The notes under the pieces were generated by a model. That model saw nothing but the letters and a program-made list of their open reading frames with translations, was not told where the DNA came from and ran no database searches. Below are positions 24,816 through 35,518 of a stretch of 53,468 nucleotides of DNA, one piece after another. This stretch comes from Purshia tridentata (Eukaryota > Streptophyta > Magnoliopsida > Rosales > Rosaceae), in the NCBI GenBank assembly GCA_003254885.1, contig QANT01007399.1, forward strand, positions 1-53,468. The letters run 5' to 3'. How positions within the stretch are numbered: the stretch's first letter is position 1; each line of letters starts with the position of its first letter. The position numbers were made by a program, and so were the translations under genes.

Positions 24816-27800
24816 TCATCGTCCATCATCATATGGCATTAACTGTTCGATTTGCATGCTGTCATACCCGCTGGTTGTACCACTAGGACCACCATCACCT
24901 CCGACATTGACAACGCAAGCCTCTGAATTACTTGACCCAAGCAAGTACTCTGCCTCTTCTCCACATAAATCCGCTTGTCCCCCCCATGGATGCTTTGCCG
25001 TAATTCTGATTCCTTCTAGCTCCATCGCCACTTCTTTCATGCCAGGCCTTTCCTCCCCCTTTACCCTCAAACATCTTTTTGCCAGACCGGCCACTTGTTC
25101 TATTGTCTCAATATTTCCCTCATTCACCATGTCTTCATCAAGAATTTGAATCAAACGATCCTCTTCCATTGAACGAACAAAGAAGTACGCTAGGTTTCTC
25201 TCTGCCTCAGGCCTATCATACGAAAGTGCCACTTTGCTTGTTAGTAGCTCCACAAGGACAACTCCAAAGCTATAGACATCACTTTTCTCTGTTAGTGTGT
25301 TTGACTGAAGATATTCAGGATCTAAGTATCCGAGTGTCCCTTGCACCAAAGTTGATATTTCATTTTGATCTATAGGAATTAACCGTGAAGCTCCAAAGTC
25401 TGACACTTTTACTGTGTAATTCTCATCTAATAATATATTTGTTACTTTCACATCTCGGTGTATAATTGGAATAGAAATGGAGGAGTGTAAGTAAGCCAAC
25501 GCTCCTGCAGTTTCTGAAGCTATCTTCAATCGTAATTCCCATGAAAGTGATGATGATCCCTTGCCCTTTTTCTTATGGACATGCTCAAAAAGAGTTCCAT
25601 TAGTGATGAACTCGTAGACTAGTAAAGGCACCTGTGTCTCTAAACAACAACCTAAAAGTCTCACAACATTTCTATGGTTGATTTGGGAAAGAAGAATCAC
25701 CTCATTAACAAACTGATCATTCTGAGTCGGGGCACCAATTTTGGACTTCTTTATGGCAACCACTTTGTTATCTGATAATATTCCTTTGTAAACTGTTCCA
25801 TAGCCTCCTTCACCAAGGACTCTACTTTCATGGTAATTGTTTGTAGCCTTCTTAAGTTCTTCTGTAGTAAATATTTTTGTTGCCTCCACAGAACCTCCGC
25901 GGCTAGCAAGTTGTTGTTTTAACAATAAGCCACCATTTTCTTTGAAGTACTTCTCTTTGAGTTTCATGAACTTTCTTTTCTTCAATCCCCAATATATCCA
26001 TGAAATTCCAACCAGTAAAACCAAGAGGCCTACACTGACACCTGCACATAATTGAAAAATCACTATCAAATTTGAAATTTGTTTATGTATATTATACAGG
26101 GGATAGAATGTTAGAGTAGATTGGGAAAAAAATAGGCATATCGTATTAAAACATGCATCTTGTTTTAGTTATCTAGTTAATTTGTTCTTTTTAGCGCAAA
26201 GATATTTTCTTGACAAAGTGATATTTATTGAGAGCAAGTATCACAATGAAAATATTTACCCATTTTACATTCAGTTAGATTGATCAATCGTTCGAAGCTC
26301 GTTAAAAAGGCTAGTATTGAAAAGCAATGAAAACATATACGTAGTGGAAAAGTTTCAGTATTGCAAAGATAGTTAAAGTATACATATACATTAATGTATT
26401 GTCAAATGACTGAAAAAGAAACAAGCCAAAATTAATTTTCTCTTTCTTATAAGGAAAAAACTTAGGAGAACTGTAGGTTAGACTTCCTCGTAATTTATCC
26501 AAAGGTAGGTCAAGTAAAATAAGTTTGGGTGCAAAACTCTCAAAAAAAAAAAAAAAAAGGGTGCAGATANAAAAAAAAAAAAAAAAAAAAGGGTGCAGAT
26601 AAATATATGTTTAAAAGAAATATAGGGTAGGGGTACGTATACAAATTCAGTTGGAAGGATTGTAGCATTTGTCTCTACACCCAAATTTGATCTTCCCGAA
26701 TATCAAAAAAAAAAATATATAAATAAATACTTATTTATAACGCATACCCAATGAAATGATAAGCATGGTATTATTGTTTTCTTTGATGCACCTCGTTCCA
26801 TGCTTTCCGTCCTCTGTGTAACCTTTGTTTTTTTTGTAACCGTCGTTACAATGACAAGAATAACTTCCAGCTGGTTCATTTTGGCACTTGGATCCAGCAT
26901 CGCAGGGTTCCTTTTCGCACTCGTTAACATCTGAAAAGAGTGGAATTAAATCTCATATTATAAGGTGAAATCCCAATTTTGAGCTTTTGCAGCAGCAACA
27001 GCTAGCATATATATATATATATATAGATAGATATATGTCAACTTATATTTATAGGATCTCTTATGGAGGCTCATTTTATATTATATTTAAAATGATCCGA
27101 ATCGCTTATTTTTTAAGTTTATATTCAAATATTATTCTTAAAAAAATTAAGCAAATCGAAAATTATCTATACTATCAAACTTTGATAAAAAAAATAGACG
27201 AACAAAATATTTCGATAAGTATTTGAAATTGTGATAATTTAATCAACGGTCATATGGTTTCCGATTAATCTAATTTTTTACAAGTAAAATCATTCAATAG
27301 AGACAAAAAAAATAGCCGGTTCCGATTATTGAAATGCAATGTAAAATGGACTCATGAGAGATCTTACAAATAAGCTTAAATGTGAAATCACACATAAAAG
27401 GGCATATATATATATATGGAGTGTACGTACTCAAGGCTTACACATTTATATAAGTATTAGATGTGTGTGTATGTATAAAGAATATAGATCACCTTGGCAA
27501 CCTTGTGGGAGATATGGGTTTCCTTGGTAACCTGGCAAGCAGCGGCAAGTGTAACCTTTCCGATTGTCGGGTTTGACACACTCGCTATATTCTTTGCATG
27601 CAAAATCCTCCCTGTTTTGAGCTGCATCACAAGTGGAATCATTCCCAATTGCCCAATCAAGAAGCACTGGAAGCTTGTGTATGCGCTCCAGTTCTCTCAA
27701 TTTGTTAGTGGAGAATGTGAAGTAGCCTTCTTGTACAATGAAGGCATAGCTGCAGGGGTTAAAGTCCCATATACCCCCGGTATGATTGGTGAAACTACCC

Positions 27801-28372
27801 AAACCCACAGTTTGATTTTGCAGTCCGGTGGGGATGGAAGTTTGGCAACACCCAACACCAGAGCAAGAGGAGTCGTTAACACCTGCGAGACTGTTACAAT
27901 AGGATCTGCACCCGGTTTCGTACCTTTCCTCGCCTCGGTAGCCTTTAACAAATGCATCTGTGTCGCAGCCAACTGCGATGAATTTGTTTTTGGTGTTAGA
28001 CATGACGAAAGGAGACCAGGAAGTACTTCTGGTTTGATTAGTTTTCACACCCTGCTTGTCATAACAATCTCGGGCTACGTACTGCCATATTTGCAACTCA
28101 CTGTCCTGCAGAGATATGTTGGTAATACGGATATCACTATCCTCCCAAAGTGCTATTGGGGGTTCAGTGGTTCTGTTACAAATGATACCAAACTCTTTAT
28201 CTCCCTGTGGCAGGTAACAACCATCACCTATGCCAAATGGATATGGAATATTTTTTAGATTCCCACAGTGGGTTGGGCAGTTAGGCTTGGCCAATTGAGG
28301 CAGGGTTTCACCTGCTGCTAGCATTAGCAAACAGAGTTGCAAGATAAGCATAATCCTCCCATGTAAGGCCAT
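24816..28372 (-). CDS. WAK D: intact wall-associated receptor kinase
   Basis: Predicted plasma-membrane receptor binding pectin or oligogalacturonides outside and signalling through a Ser/Thr kinase inside. Exons 28372-27493, 26930-26748 and 26041-24816 give 762 aa with no stops. Residues 1-25 form a signal peptide (MALHGRIMLILQLCLLMLAA). The GUB_WAK domain follows with [18 protein letters not shown]. An EGF-like motif ends exon 1, and exon 2 is a six-Cys EGF-Ca domain (about 294-345). The transmembrane helix is at 349-372, followed by KKRK. The kinase has [11 protein letters not shown] near 430, AIKK near 450, HRDVK near 550 and SDFGAS near 568. The tail ends PYDDGR. The ATG at 28372 is the first in frame. 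It is the only WAK in the window intact as written. Intron 1 is 562 bp and holds an inverted repeat. Confidence 0.93.
26542..26601. other. Probable assembly duplication around a single N
   Basis: The sequence poly-A plus GGGTGCAGATA occurs just before the N at 26570 and again just after it. This lies in intron 2 of WAK D, so no coding harm follows. Confidence 0.7.
27052..27366. repeat. MITE-like inverted repeat in intron 1 of WAK D
   Basis: The left end (TAGGATCTCTTATGGAGGCT, then CATTTTA) matches the reverse complement of the right end (TAAGATCTCTCATGAGTCCA, then TTTTA), about 26 bases with a few mismatches. The interior is AT-rich and noncoding. I could not identify a target-site duplication, so the family is unassigned. 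Confidence 0.5.
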
Positions 28373-28703
28373 TCTTAATGTTATGAGTAAAAAAGTAAGT
28401 GGTAGCAACTAGCAAGCAAGCCTGGCCTTTATTGTAGAAGACTCAAGACTGTTATGTGTTGGTCAAGTCATGGGGAAGTTTCTTCCTCATCTCTTCTCAC
28501 TTGTCTGTTAATGAAATTTTCTCAGAAAACGTTTAGGTGTCCCTAATTAATATTACATCATCCCACTTGCCACTGGTCTTGCTCTTTAAATTATTAATGG
28601 TCAATAAGCGACGGCGAGGGGAAAGTCCAGCATTTTTATCTTTTTTAATTTTTTGTGATGGCTTTTGTGGATATCACAGATTGGATGATATCAAGACGGC
28701 AGC
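28373..28703 (-). promoter_or_regulatory. 5' flank of WAK D
   Basis: Closely similar to the WAK C flank. On the - strand a CAATAAAGGCC motif lies about 55 bases before the ATG, the best TATA-like candidate. The similarity shows that C and D were duplicated together with their control regions. Confidence 0.4.
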
Positions 28704-29001
28704 AAAGATGCTTAACTTTTTATCTAATTGAAGCCTGTAGAAATTTACTTAAAAAAAGCTGGACCTGTCTTTTGTCGCATATCTACAGAGAAAGCAATGG
28801 TGCTGCTGACTGCTTAGTTAAGATTGGCCATTCTCTTGACTTGGGTATGCATCCTCTGCCCCAGCCTCCTCATGCTTATCTTCATATTTTGTTTGAAAAC
28901 TATCTGGGCATCTTTAGGGCCCGTGTAGTGGCTGGCTAGTTTGTTTGTTTCTTGGGCCTTTGGCCCTCCCTCTTACAAAAAAAAAAAGATGCTTAACTTT
29001 T
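28704..29001 (+). mobile_element. 5'-truncated LINE insertion with RNase H-like remnant
   Basis: A 17-bp direct repeat AAAGATGCTTAACTTTT flanks the insert (28704-28720 and 28985-29001). The body ends in a poly-A run before the right repeat. The + strand encodes SHIYRESNGAADCLVKIGHS near 28776-28840, then a stop near 28940. This H-RE-N-AAD motif is the C-terminal RNase H-like segment of plant LINE polyproteins. The long target-site duplication, poly-A and severe 5' truncation are all typical of target-primed LINE insertion. Confidence 0.88.
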
Positions 29002-29421
29002 AAGGTATCATGCATGACTGATTGATATTATTGCAACTATTTTTGAAGGAAGCCAAACCCATGATATATTATGAATTATTGGGTCAACTTCGACTAGTAG
29101 TTTTCGCACCAGATAGTCAAGCTGTAGATGTTAAATAATACCGAAATCCGAAGAGGATAGGAAATGATACCGAAAACCGTTGATTATTACTAGATGTCAA
29201 CTTTGGCAAAATTTCATTTTGCGTTTTCTCGATAAAATTTAAATGGTTTCTGATTAAATTTATGGAGTCGAACTTGTTTGCTTATTTGTCCAAATTTGAA
29301 GTTTCATGAAAGTATATGAATTATTAATACTTCGACAAACTTATGAAAAAGGAAAGTGATCGAACAAGTCTGAAATTAATTGAACTTTGGAGCGCACTTA
29401 CTTAAATATATTTTTGTCATA

Positions 29422-29622
29422 CAATAATATTATTCTTACCATATTTTTATACCATATTTTTTATATCATCTTACGTATCATTATTGTACTGGTAGGTATT
29501 TCCTTATTTTTAGAATTTTTATTTTTATGTTTTTTAGTATCCAAAATATGAATGCTATGTAGATTGTCACGTTAGATAATATAAAATTATGGTATAAAAA
29601 TGTGATAAGCTTAGCATTGTTG
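29422..29622. mobile_element. MITE of 201 bp with 9-bp target-site duplication
   Basis: The perfect 9-bp duplication TTTGTCATA occurs at 29413-29421 and 29623-29631. Imperfect terminal inverted repeats of about 35 bp start CAATAATATTATTCTTACC on the left and, in reverse complement, CAACAATGCTAAGCTTATC on the right. Both arms share CATATTTTTATACCATA or CACATTTTTATACCATA inside. The 9-bp duplication suggests the Mutator superfamily. No coding sequence. Confidence 0.85.
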
Positions 29623-29631
29623 TTTGTCATA

Positions 29632-30666
29632 TTATGTACAGTACCATATTACTTATGATATACATATATACATATATATATATGTATGAATGCAACTCAG
29701 AGCTTTGTCGTGACTAATGGGCTTTTTCGGGCATCCGAGGTCATTTCAGGCCTCAAAACTGCTTTTAAAGTTTTGAACCATTTATTTAATTTTATCCTTA
29801 TTTTATTTGCATTCGTTTTGGCCCATAGGCCTTATTTATATGGTCATTTTGACCTAGAGTTGCTGGAAACTTATTTAAGGATTTTTCTAAGTTGTTTTGA
29901 GATTTTTGATAATTTATTCAATAAACTCGAGTTTTCTCTCAATTCTTCTGGTGGACTCTAAAAATTATCCTTACTAGGGCTATGCTAGTAACCCTTTGCA
30001 ACTCCGCTACATCATCGTCAAGGAGGACCAGCAAATAAAAACAACTCATCTCTCAACAAATAACGAGGATGACCACAGTGACAGACAGTAGTATGGCATC
30101 ATCATCTGTTGCCTTTTACTCATCGTCATTGTAGTAACTCAAAGTGGGCAAATAACGAAGCATTCAAAAGCATAAATGACATCAAAACGCTTGGACCCTC
30201 TTTTATGTGTCCAGCGACAAAGCCACCCGCGTAATCCACCACACTAGCAATTTCACCAAACACCCACTACAATAAAATGAATAATACCGATTAACATTAG
30301 TTGCATTTTTATTTTTTTTTAAGTCGAAGCACTTAATTTAATTTTTTGTGCAACTAATGTTAGTCTCTATTGCCATTTTTTGTCATCATTCACTTCTCCA
30401 TAAAAGAACTTTACAAATTCATAACACAAGTATATAAGAGCAACTTTGAACAGGACATAAATTTAGTATTATTACAAGCACAAAAAACATATACACAACT
30501 TTATTTCATCAAGAAGAAAATTATCACACAATGTTTACGACCTTATTACAACAGTATGTATGCTCACATACTTTCATTTTAGGAGACACAATGCACTCAC
30601 TCAAATGAAACAAATTAACTATAATTCAAAACGAGATCTCTAGCTAGCAAGGGACAAGTGAACCAA
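29632..30666. other. Intergenic 3' of WAK E
   Basis: The 91-codon frame at 29686-29961 (+) has no recognised motif, and I do not call it a gene. Bases 30040-30250 resemble 48470-48650, and bases 30380-30660 match the 3' flanks of WAK F (35240-35518), WAK G and WAK I, so they are duplicated trailer sequence of the array. Confidence 0.5.
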
Positions 30667-31368
30667 TTATCGGCCAGCATTATTAGGCTTTAGTGTTGGA
30701 ACTTGAGTTTGCATGCTTCTGTCGTACTCGAGAGTACCAGTTAAATACTATTTGAACCATGAGCATCGACTTCACCTTTCACATCCACAACGTAAGCATT
30801 TAATTTAGGTGACCCAAGCAAGCAGTCAGTCTCTTTGGGAGATCGTTTGTAATTAGCATTTTCTACTTGCTTCTCCATATCTTAATTAATCCCTCGAGCT
30901 CCGTGAATACTACTTTCATGGAAGGCCTTTCCTCCCTTTTAACCTTAAACATCTTTTTGTCAAATCCGCCACTTTTTGGACCAACTCAAAGTTCCCCTCC
31001 TTGACTATTTCAACGTCAAGAATTTTACCCAAACTACCCTCTTACACCAAACAAACAAAGTAGTTTGCTAGGTTTCTCTCTACCTCAGGCTTTTCGAAAG
31101 AAAGTGCCTGTGTTCCTATTAGTAGCTCTGCTAGCACAACTCTAAAGCTATATACATTATTCTTTTCTGTTAGAGTATTTGACTGAAGATATTCAAGATC
31201 TAAGTATCCGCATGTCCCTTGCACTAAAGTTGATAATTGATCTTGATCTTCAGGAACCAATCGTGAAGCTCCAAAGTCTGACACTTTCGCCGTGTAATCC
31301 TTGTCTAATAATATGTTTGATGCTTTCACATCTCTGTGTATGATTTGCAAGGTAGTAGAGTAATGTAA

Positions 31369-32189
31369 GGGCCAGTTTGGGGTTGAGATGCCTTGGAAAT
31401 AAGTTGCTTATTTCTACCTCAAAGTAGTTTTTGGTATTTGGTTAATAAAGTAAAATTTGCTTATTTTAAAAATAGGAGTGGGGTAAAGCAGCTAAAGAGA
31501 TGCTTTCAAAATCTGCTGTGGGGGAAAGCAGCTATAACTTCCAAAATTGCTCTCACCCAATTTAAAAAATGACAATCTTTACTCCTCTCATTAAAAATTA
31601 TAGTAACATTTTTAATTTTTAATAGCAATTAATAAAGTAAAATTTGCTTATTTTAAAAATAGGGGTGGGGTAAAGCAGCTAAAGAGATGCTTTCAAAATC
31701 TGCTGTGGGGGAAAGCAGCCATAACTTCCAAAATTGCTCTCACCCAATTTAAAAAATGACAATCTTTACTCCTCTCATAAAAAATTATAGTAACATTTTT
31801 AATTTTTAATAGCATAATTACCTTTTAATTAACAAAATACAATGATAAAAAATATTAACATAAATTGAGTTTTATACATGTAAGTCACAAGAATAATTTT
31901 TATTAAAAAAATCATAATTAAAAGTAAAAGAAGCAAGTGAAAGCATTCTTGTTTTACCAAACAAAAAATTAAAATGTACTTTTAGCACTATGTCTATTTT
32001 GGTCATTATACATAGTCACAGCACTTCTACATTAAAATTTACCAAACATTGTACTGCTACTTTTAAGATTCACAGCACTTTTAAAAACACAGTTTACCAA
32101 ACATTTAACTGTTTTACCTCACAGCAGCTATTTCTCACCACACAGCTACATCAGCTTTTTCTTATCACACAGCAATCCCAAACTAGCTT
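31369..32189. mobile_element. PIF/Harbinger-type MITE, 821 bp
   Basis: Ends are GGGCCAGTTTGGGGTTGAG and, in reverse complement, AAGCTAGTTTGGGATTGCT. The flanking 3-bp duplication is TAA (31366-31368 and 32190-32192). The empty site is preserved in WAK F (GTGTAAGTATGCTAG near 36341-36355). A 3-bp T-A duplication and a GGGCC...GTTTGG terminus fit the Harbinger/Tourist group. No transposase is seen. Confidence 0.85.
31442..31814. repeat. 187-bp tandem direct repeat inside the Harbinger-type element
   Basis: Two copies with a 187-base period (31442-31627 and 31629-31814) differ at only a few positions. Each contains AAATAGG(A/G)GTGGGGTAAAGC. The repeat explains why this element is long for its type. 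Confidence 0.85.
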
Positions 32190-32907
32190 TAAGTATGCTA
32201 GTGCATCTGCAGTACCTGCTGCTATATTCAATCGTTTGTCCAACGAGTATTGGTCGTGGTTCGTGTTTGCCCTTTTTTTTATGAATTAGATCATAAAGAG
32301 TGCCATTGCTGACGTACTCGTAAACCAATATAGGTGTCGGTGTTTCCAAACAACAACCCAAGAGCTTTACCACATTTTTGTGGTTGATTTCAAAAAGAAC
32401 AATCACCTCATTAACAAACTGATTACTTTGGGCCGGGGGGGAATTAACTTTGGACTTCTTTATGGAAACATCTGTTCCATCGGATAGTTTTCCTTTGTAA
32501 ACTGTTCTATAAGCCCCTTGACCAATTTTTTCATTGTAATTGTGTGTGGACTTCTTAAGTTCTTCTTCAGTAAAAATTTTGGCTGTTGTTGCAACGATTC
32601 CATTGTAACTAGCCAGTTGTTGTTTTAAATGTAAGCCACCATTTCGTTTAAAGTACATGTCTTTGAGTTTCAAGAACTTTCTTCTCTTCATTCCGCAAGA
32701 TATCCAAAAAATTATAATCAATAAAACAAAGAAGCTCGCAAGGACACCTACACACAATGAAATATAACCAAATTTGATTGATATAGGCTTGACTAGAGAC
32801 GGCTCGGCTTAAGCAGCTGCTGTAGCTAATATTAACAGGTAGAGTTGCAAAATACAGCTCCCATGCATGTAAGGCCATGGCTGGTCTATGCATGTCCTAA
32901 TACATAC

Positions 32908-33215
32908 TGGAGGCGTCAAACAGGTCGGCCCGACCCGTTTAAATTAAGCCCATCGTGCTTGGCTCTGCCCATGAAATTAAAGTCTAGGCCCGGCACAGTC
33001 CATGGCCCGCAGGCCAAATGTGCTCATGCCGTGCCTTAAAAGGGCCGGCCCACGGACCCTTTTTTTTTATTTTTTATTTTAGGATAAAAAAATAATTTTA
33101 TGATACATTTTTTTATTTATAATTAAGTATAATTTTTTCGCATAAAAATTAAATATTTTCATTGAAAAGTTCTTTAAAAATAGAAAAAACAATGTTAATG
33201 GAGTCATGCCTAATT

Positions 33216-33247
<32 letters not shown>

Positions 33248-33379
33248 ATGCAATGCTTGGCTTGTGTCGTGCTCGTACCCGGCCCGGCCCATTTACTCGT
33301 GCCATGCCGTGTCGTGCCTATTTTAATCATGCCATTCCTGTGCCGTGCTCGGGCCGGCCTAGCCCATTTAACACCTCTA
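32908..33379. mobile_element. Non-autonomous hAT-like element, 472 bp
   Basis: The left end TGGAGGCGTCAAACAGG pairs with the right end, in reverse complement TAGAGGTGTTAAATGGG. An 8-bp duplication flanks it, ATACATAC (32900-32907) and ATACGTAC (33380-33387), with one mismatch. Both subterminal regions are rich in GGCCCG/CGGGCC. The paralogous segment near 21211-21235 lacks the element. No transposase. Confidence 0.8.
33217..33246. repeat. (CGTGCT)5 hexanucleotide repeat
   Basis: Five perfect CGTGCT units lie inside the hAT-like element, and related CGTGC words are scattered around them. The repeat makes short open frames on both strands that I do not regard as genes. Confidence 0.9.
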
Positions 33380-33387
33380 ATACGTAC

Positions 33388-34051
33388 TTCTACGTAATTA
33401 ATTCCTCTTCTTTATCTAGCTAGCTAGTGCTCTGTATGTGACGAGTATAAGTGCTAGCCTGCATGGTCTTTTATAGGCCATTCATATATATTAACTATTA
33501 AATAAGGGTTAGTTAGGGGAAATGTCTCCCTCTATACTTGTCTGTATCATTTAATTTCGATGTTCCTGTCCAGGGTCCACATCATCAAGTTGTCTCTAAT
33601 CCCACTAGGCAAATAATTAACCCCACAACCCCCATGCCACGTCAATAAGACAAGGAGCAAAGTCTTTCCTTTTTTCTTGGTAAATTGGCGCAAAGTCAAA
33701 CACTAGCTGTCAGCTAGGGATGTTTTAATTAAAGATAGTTCACACGCCAAATTGCCCATAGTGACTAGGTCTTTTTTTATGCCATAATTTTAGTGGGGAA
33801 AAACATTAATTGGAAAGTCACAAATTAAACTTTTACTTTTATTTATTTATTCTACTTGAGAGGCTAGTGACGAATAAAAATGATGCCACCGGTTCATAAT
33901 TTATGACCACTATGGCTCTATTGATACTATTTCGTTGTAGCCAATGCAATCCCACTCGGTAATATTCAATTAGCCACTTAATTACCCCAAACAACTAGAT
34001 GATAAAACCAGAAAATTAATAAGCCCGGCCACTTGGTCAACCGTGGTGGGA
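33388..34051 (-). promoter_or_regulatory. Relict WAK promoter block, second copy
   Basis: Nearly the same as 21235-21917, including the CCTATAAAAGACC TATA-type motif (near 33466-33478) and AAATTGGCGCAAAGTCAAAC. It is the former promoter of the WAK E exon 1 remnant, now separated from it by the hAT-like insert. Confidence 0.55.
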
Positions 34052-34349
34052 CTATATACACTATGTCTTCGTCAACAATCTGAATCAAGTGATCCTTTTT
34101 CATTTAACTAACAAAAAAGTTTGCTAGGTTTCTCTACCTCAGGCCTATCACATGAAAGTGTCACTTTGCTTGTTAGTAGCTCCACAAAGGCAACTCTAAA
34201 GTTGTAAACGTTACTTTTCTCTAAATTCATAATCTAAATATTTGAGTGTCCTTTACACCAAAGTTGATAGTTCATTTTGATCTGCAGGGATTAACCATGA
34301 AACTCCAAAGTCTGACACTTTTGCAGTGAAGTTCTCATCTAATAGTATG
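34052..34349 (-). pseudogene. WAK kinase fragment, second copy
   Basis: Same kinase scrap as 21918-22232, with the same 5' truncation point next to ATTGATATTAATTATTGC. Recognisable pieces are [20 protein letters not shown] and the following tail. A short deletion has removed most of the SNTLTEKS stretch. It shows that the two scraps were duplicated as one block. Confidence 0.75.
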
Positions 34350-35518
34350 ATTGATATTAATTATTGCAATTATTTGTTAAGAAAACCAAAATCCATGATA
34401 TATTATGAATTTTTGGGTCAACTTCGACTAGTAATTTTCTCACCGGCCAGATCGACTAGTAATTTTCTCACCGGCCAGATTGTTATGCATGCAGATAGAT
34501 GTTAAATAGAAACCATTGATTAATTAGATAGGATCACTTTTTAATATACATTTTTAAATTTCAATTTATTCTAACATAAATCTATTTGTTATTTTAATTT
34601 TTGGTTTGGGGGATCTAATTTTTAATTTATTATTTTACAAGAAATGATTTGATATCATTTAAAAGTAAGAGGGATGGGCCATGGGGGACCAATGGCTATG
34701 TTATTTTTTATTTTATTTTTCTTTTGTAAGAATTAATAGCAAATACAAAAGTCAAAGTTATAGATGGCGATTACCTCAACGTCCTTGCCAAGGTTGGAAA
34801 CCTTTGCTTTCATTGGGCCCTCATTTGTAAACGAATGTGAAAGAAAATGTTATAAGCCTTGTATTTTTAGACCAAGAAAAAGGATGTTGGGCCTTTTTAT
34901 AAATACAACTCTTTGAGTCGAGTCAATATATACAATAAATGAATAAATTTCACGAGATCTTCCTTTTATCCTATTATTCCAAATGAATGAAGATTTTTCT
35001 ATTCGAGCTGAGTAAGTAATTTGCATTGGAGTTTCGTTTTATGTTTGGTTGCTGAGAAAACCGAGGAGGATGGGAAATGATGCCAAAAACCGTTGATTAT
35101 TACTAGATGTATGCTGCCATTGTAAATGTTAATTTCCTCAAGAAGTACCTTGTTTACAGTGACCACCCCAAGAAGTAAGGCCACCATGTCGCTCTCATGC
35201 TTCTTAATTATCCTCAACTTGATCAACAACAATGGGGGTCATCATTCATTCCTCTCAAGAAGAATTTTACAAATTCATAATATAATTATGTAAGAGCAAC
35301 TTTGAACACGACATAAATCTAGTATTTTTACAAGCACAAAAAAGATACACAACTTTATTTCATAAGAAGAAATTATCACACAACGTTTACAATCTTATTA
35401 CAACAATATGTATGCTCACATACTTTTATTTTAGGAAACACAAAGCACTCACTCAAATGAAACAAATTAACCATAATTCAATACAAGATCTCTAGCTAGC
35501 AAGGGACAAGTGAAGTAA
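34350..35518. other. Intergenic between kinase scrap and WAK F
   Basis: Bases 34350-34830 match 22233-22720. Bases 35090-35260 resemble 48640-48790. Bases 35260-35518 are trailer sequence shared with WAK E and WAK I. No gene is supported. A 28-bp tandem repeat is listed separately. Confidence 0.5.
34425..34480. repeat. 28-bp tandem repeat, two copies
   Basis: Two adjacent perfect copies of a unit starting CGACTAGTAATTTTCTCACC. The matching region at 22310-22335 has a single copy, so this is a local duplication in the second block. Confidence 0.85.

Larger units (their letters stand above)
30667..32893 (-). pseudogene. WAK E: kinase exon fused to exon 1 scrap, with a Harbinger insert
   Basis: An exon 1 remnant (32893-32788, starting MHRPAMALHA with the GCAT insertion) is joined directly to the start of the kinase exon region at about 32787. 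Most of exon 1, all of exon 2 and both introns' worth of spacing are deleted. The kinase exon runs 32747-30667 and is interrupted by an 821-bp element at 31369-32189. Before it come the transmembrane segment, EEELKKSTHNYNEKIGQGAY and a glycine loop with Arg (GAYRTVYKG). After it come HRDVKASN and [13 protein letters not shown] at 31042-31044 replaces a Glu codon, and the tail is frameshifted. It is not functional. Confidence 0.93.

Noticed and set aside
28373..28408. Upstream extension of WAK D (and similar ones in B and C) to a longer start
   Set aside because: The extended frames begin at TTG, not ATG. The first true ATG gives a normal signal peptide.
29686..29961. 91-codon frame on the + strand
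   Set aside because: No motif, no paralogue in the window, and it begins beside AT repeats. I could not support a gene.
33217..33246. CGTGCT repeats considered as a CRISPR-like or tandem array
   Set aside because: It is a plain hexanucleotide microsatellite without spacers, inside a hAT-like element.
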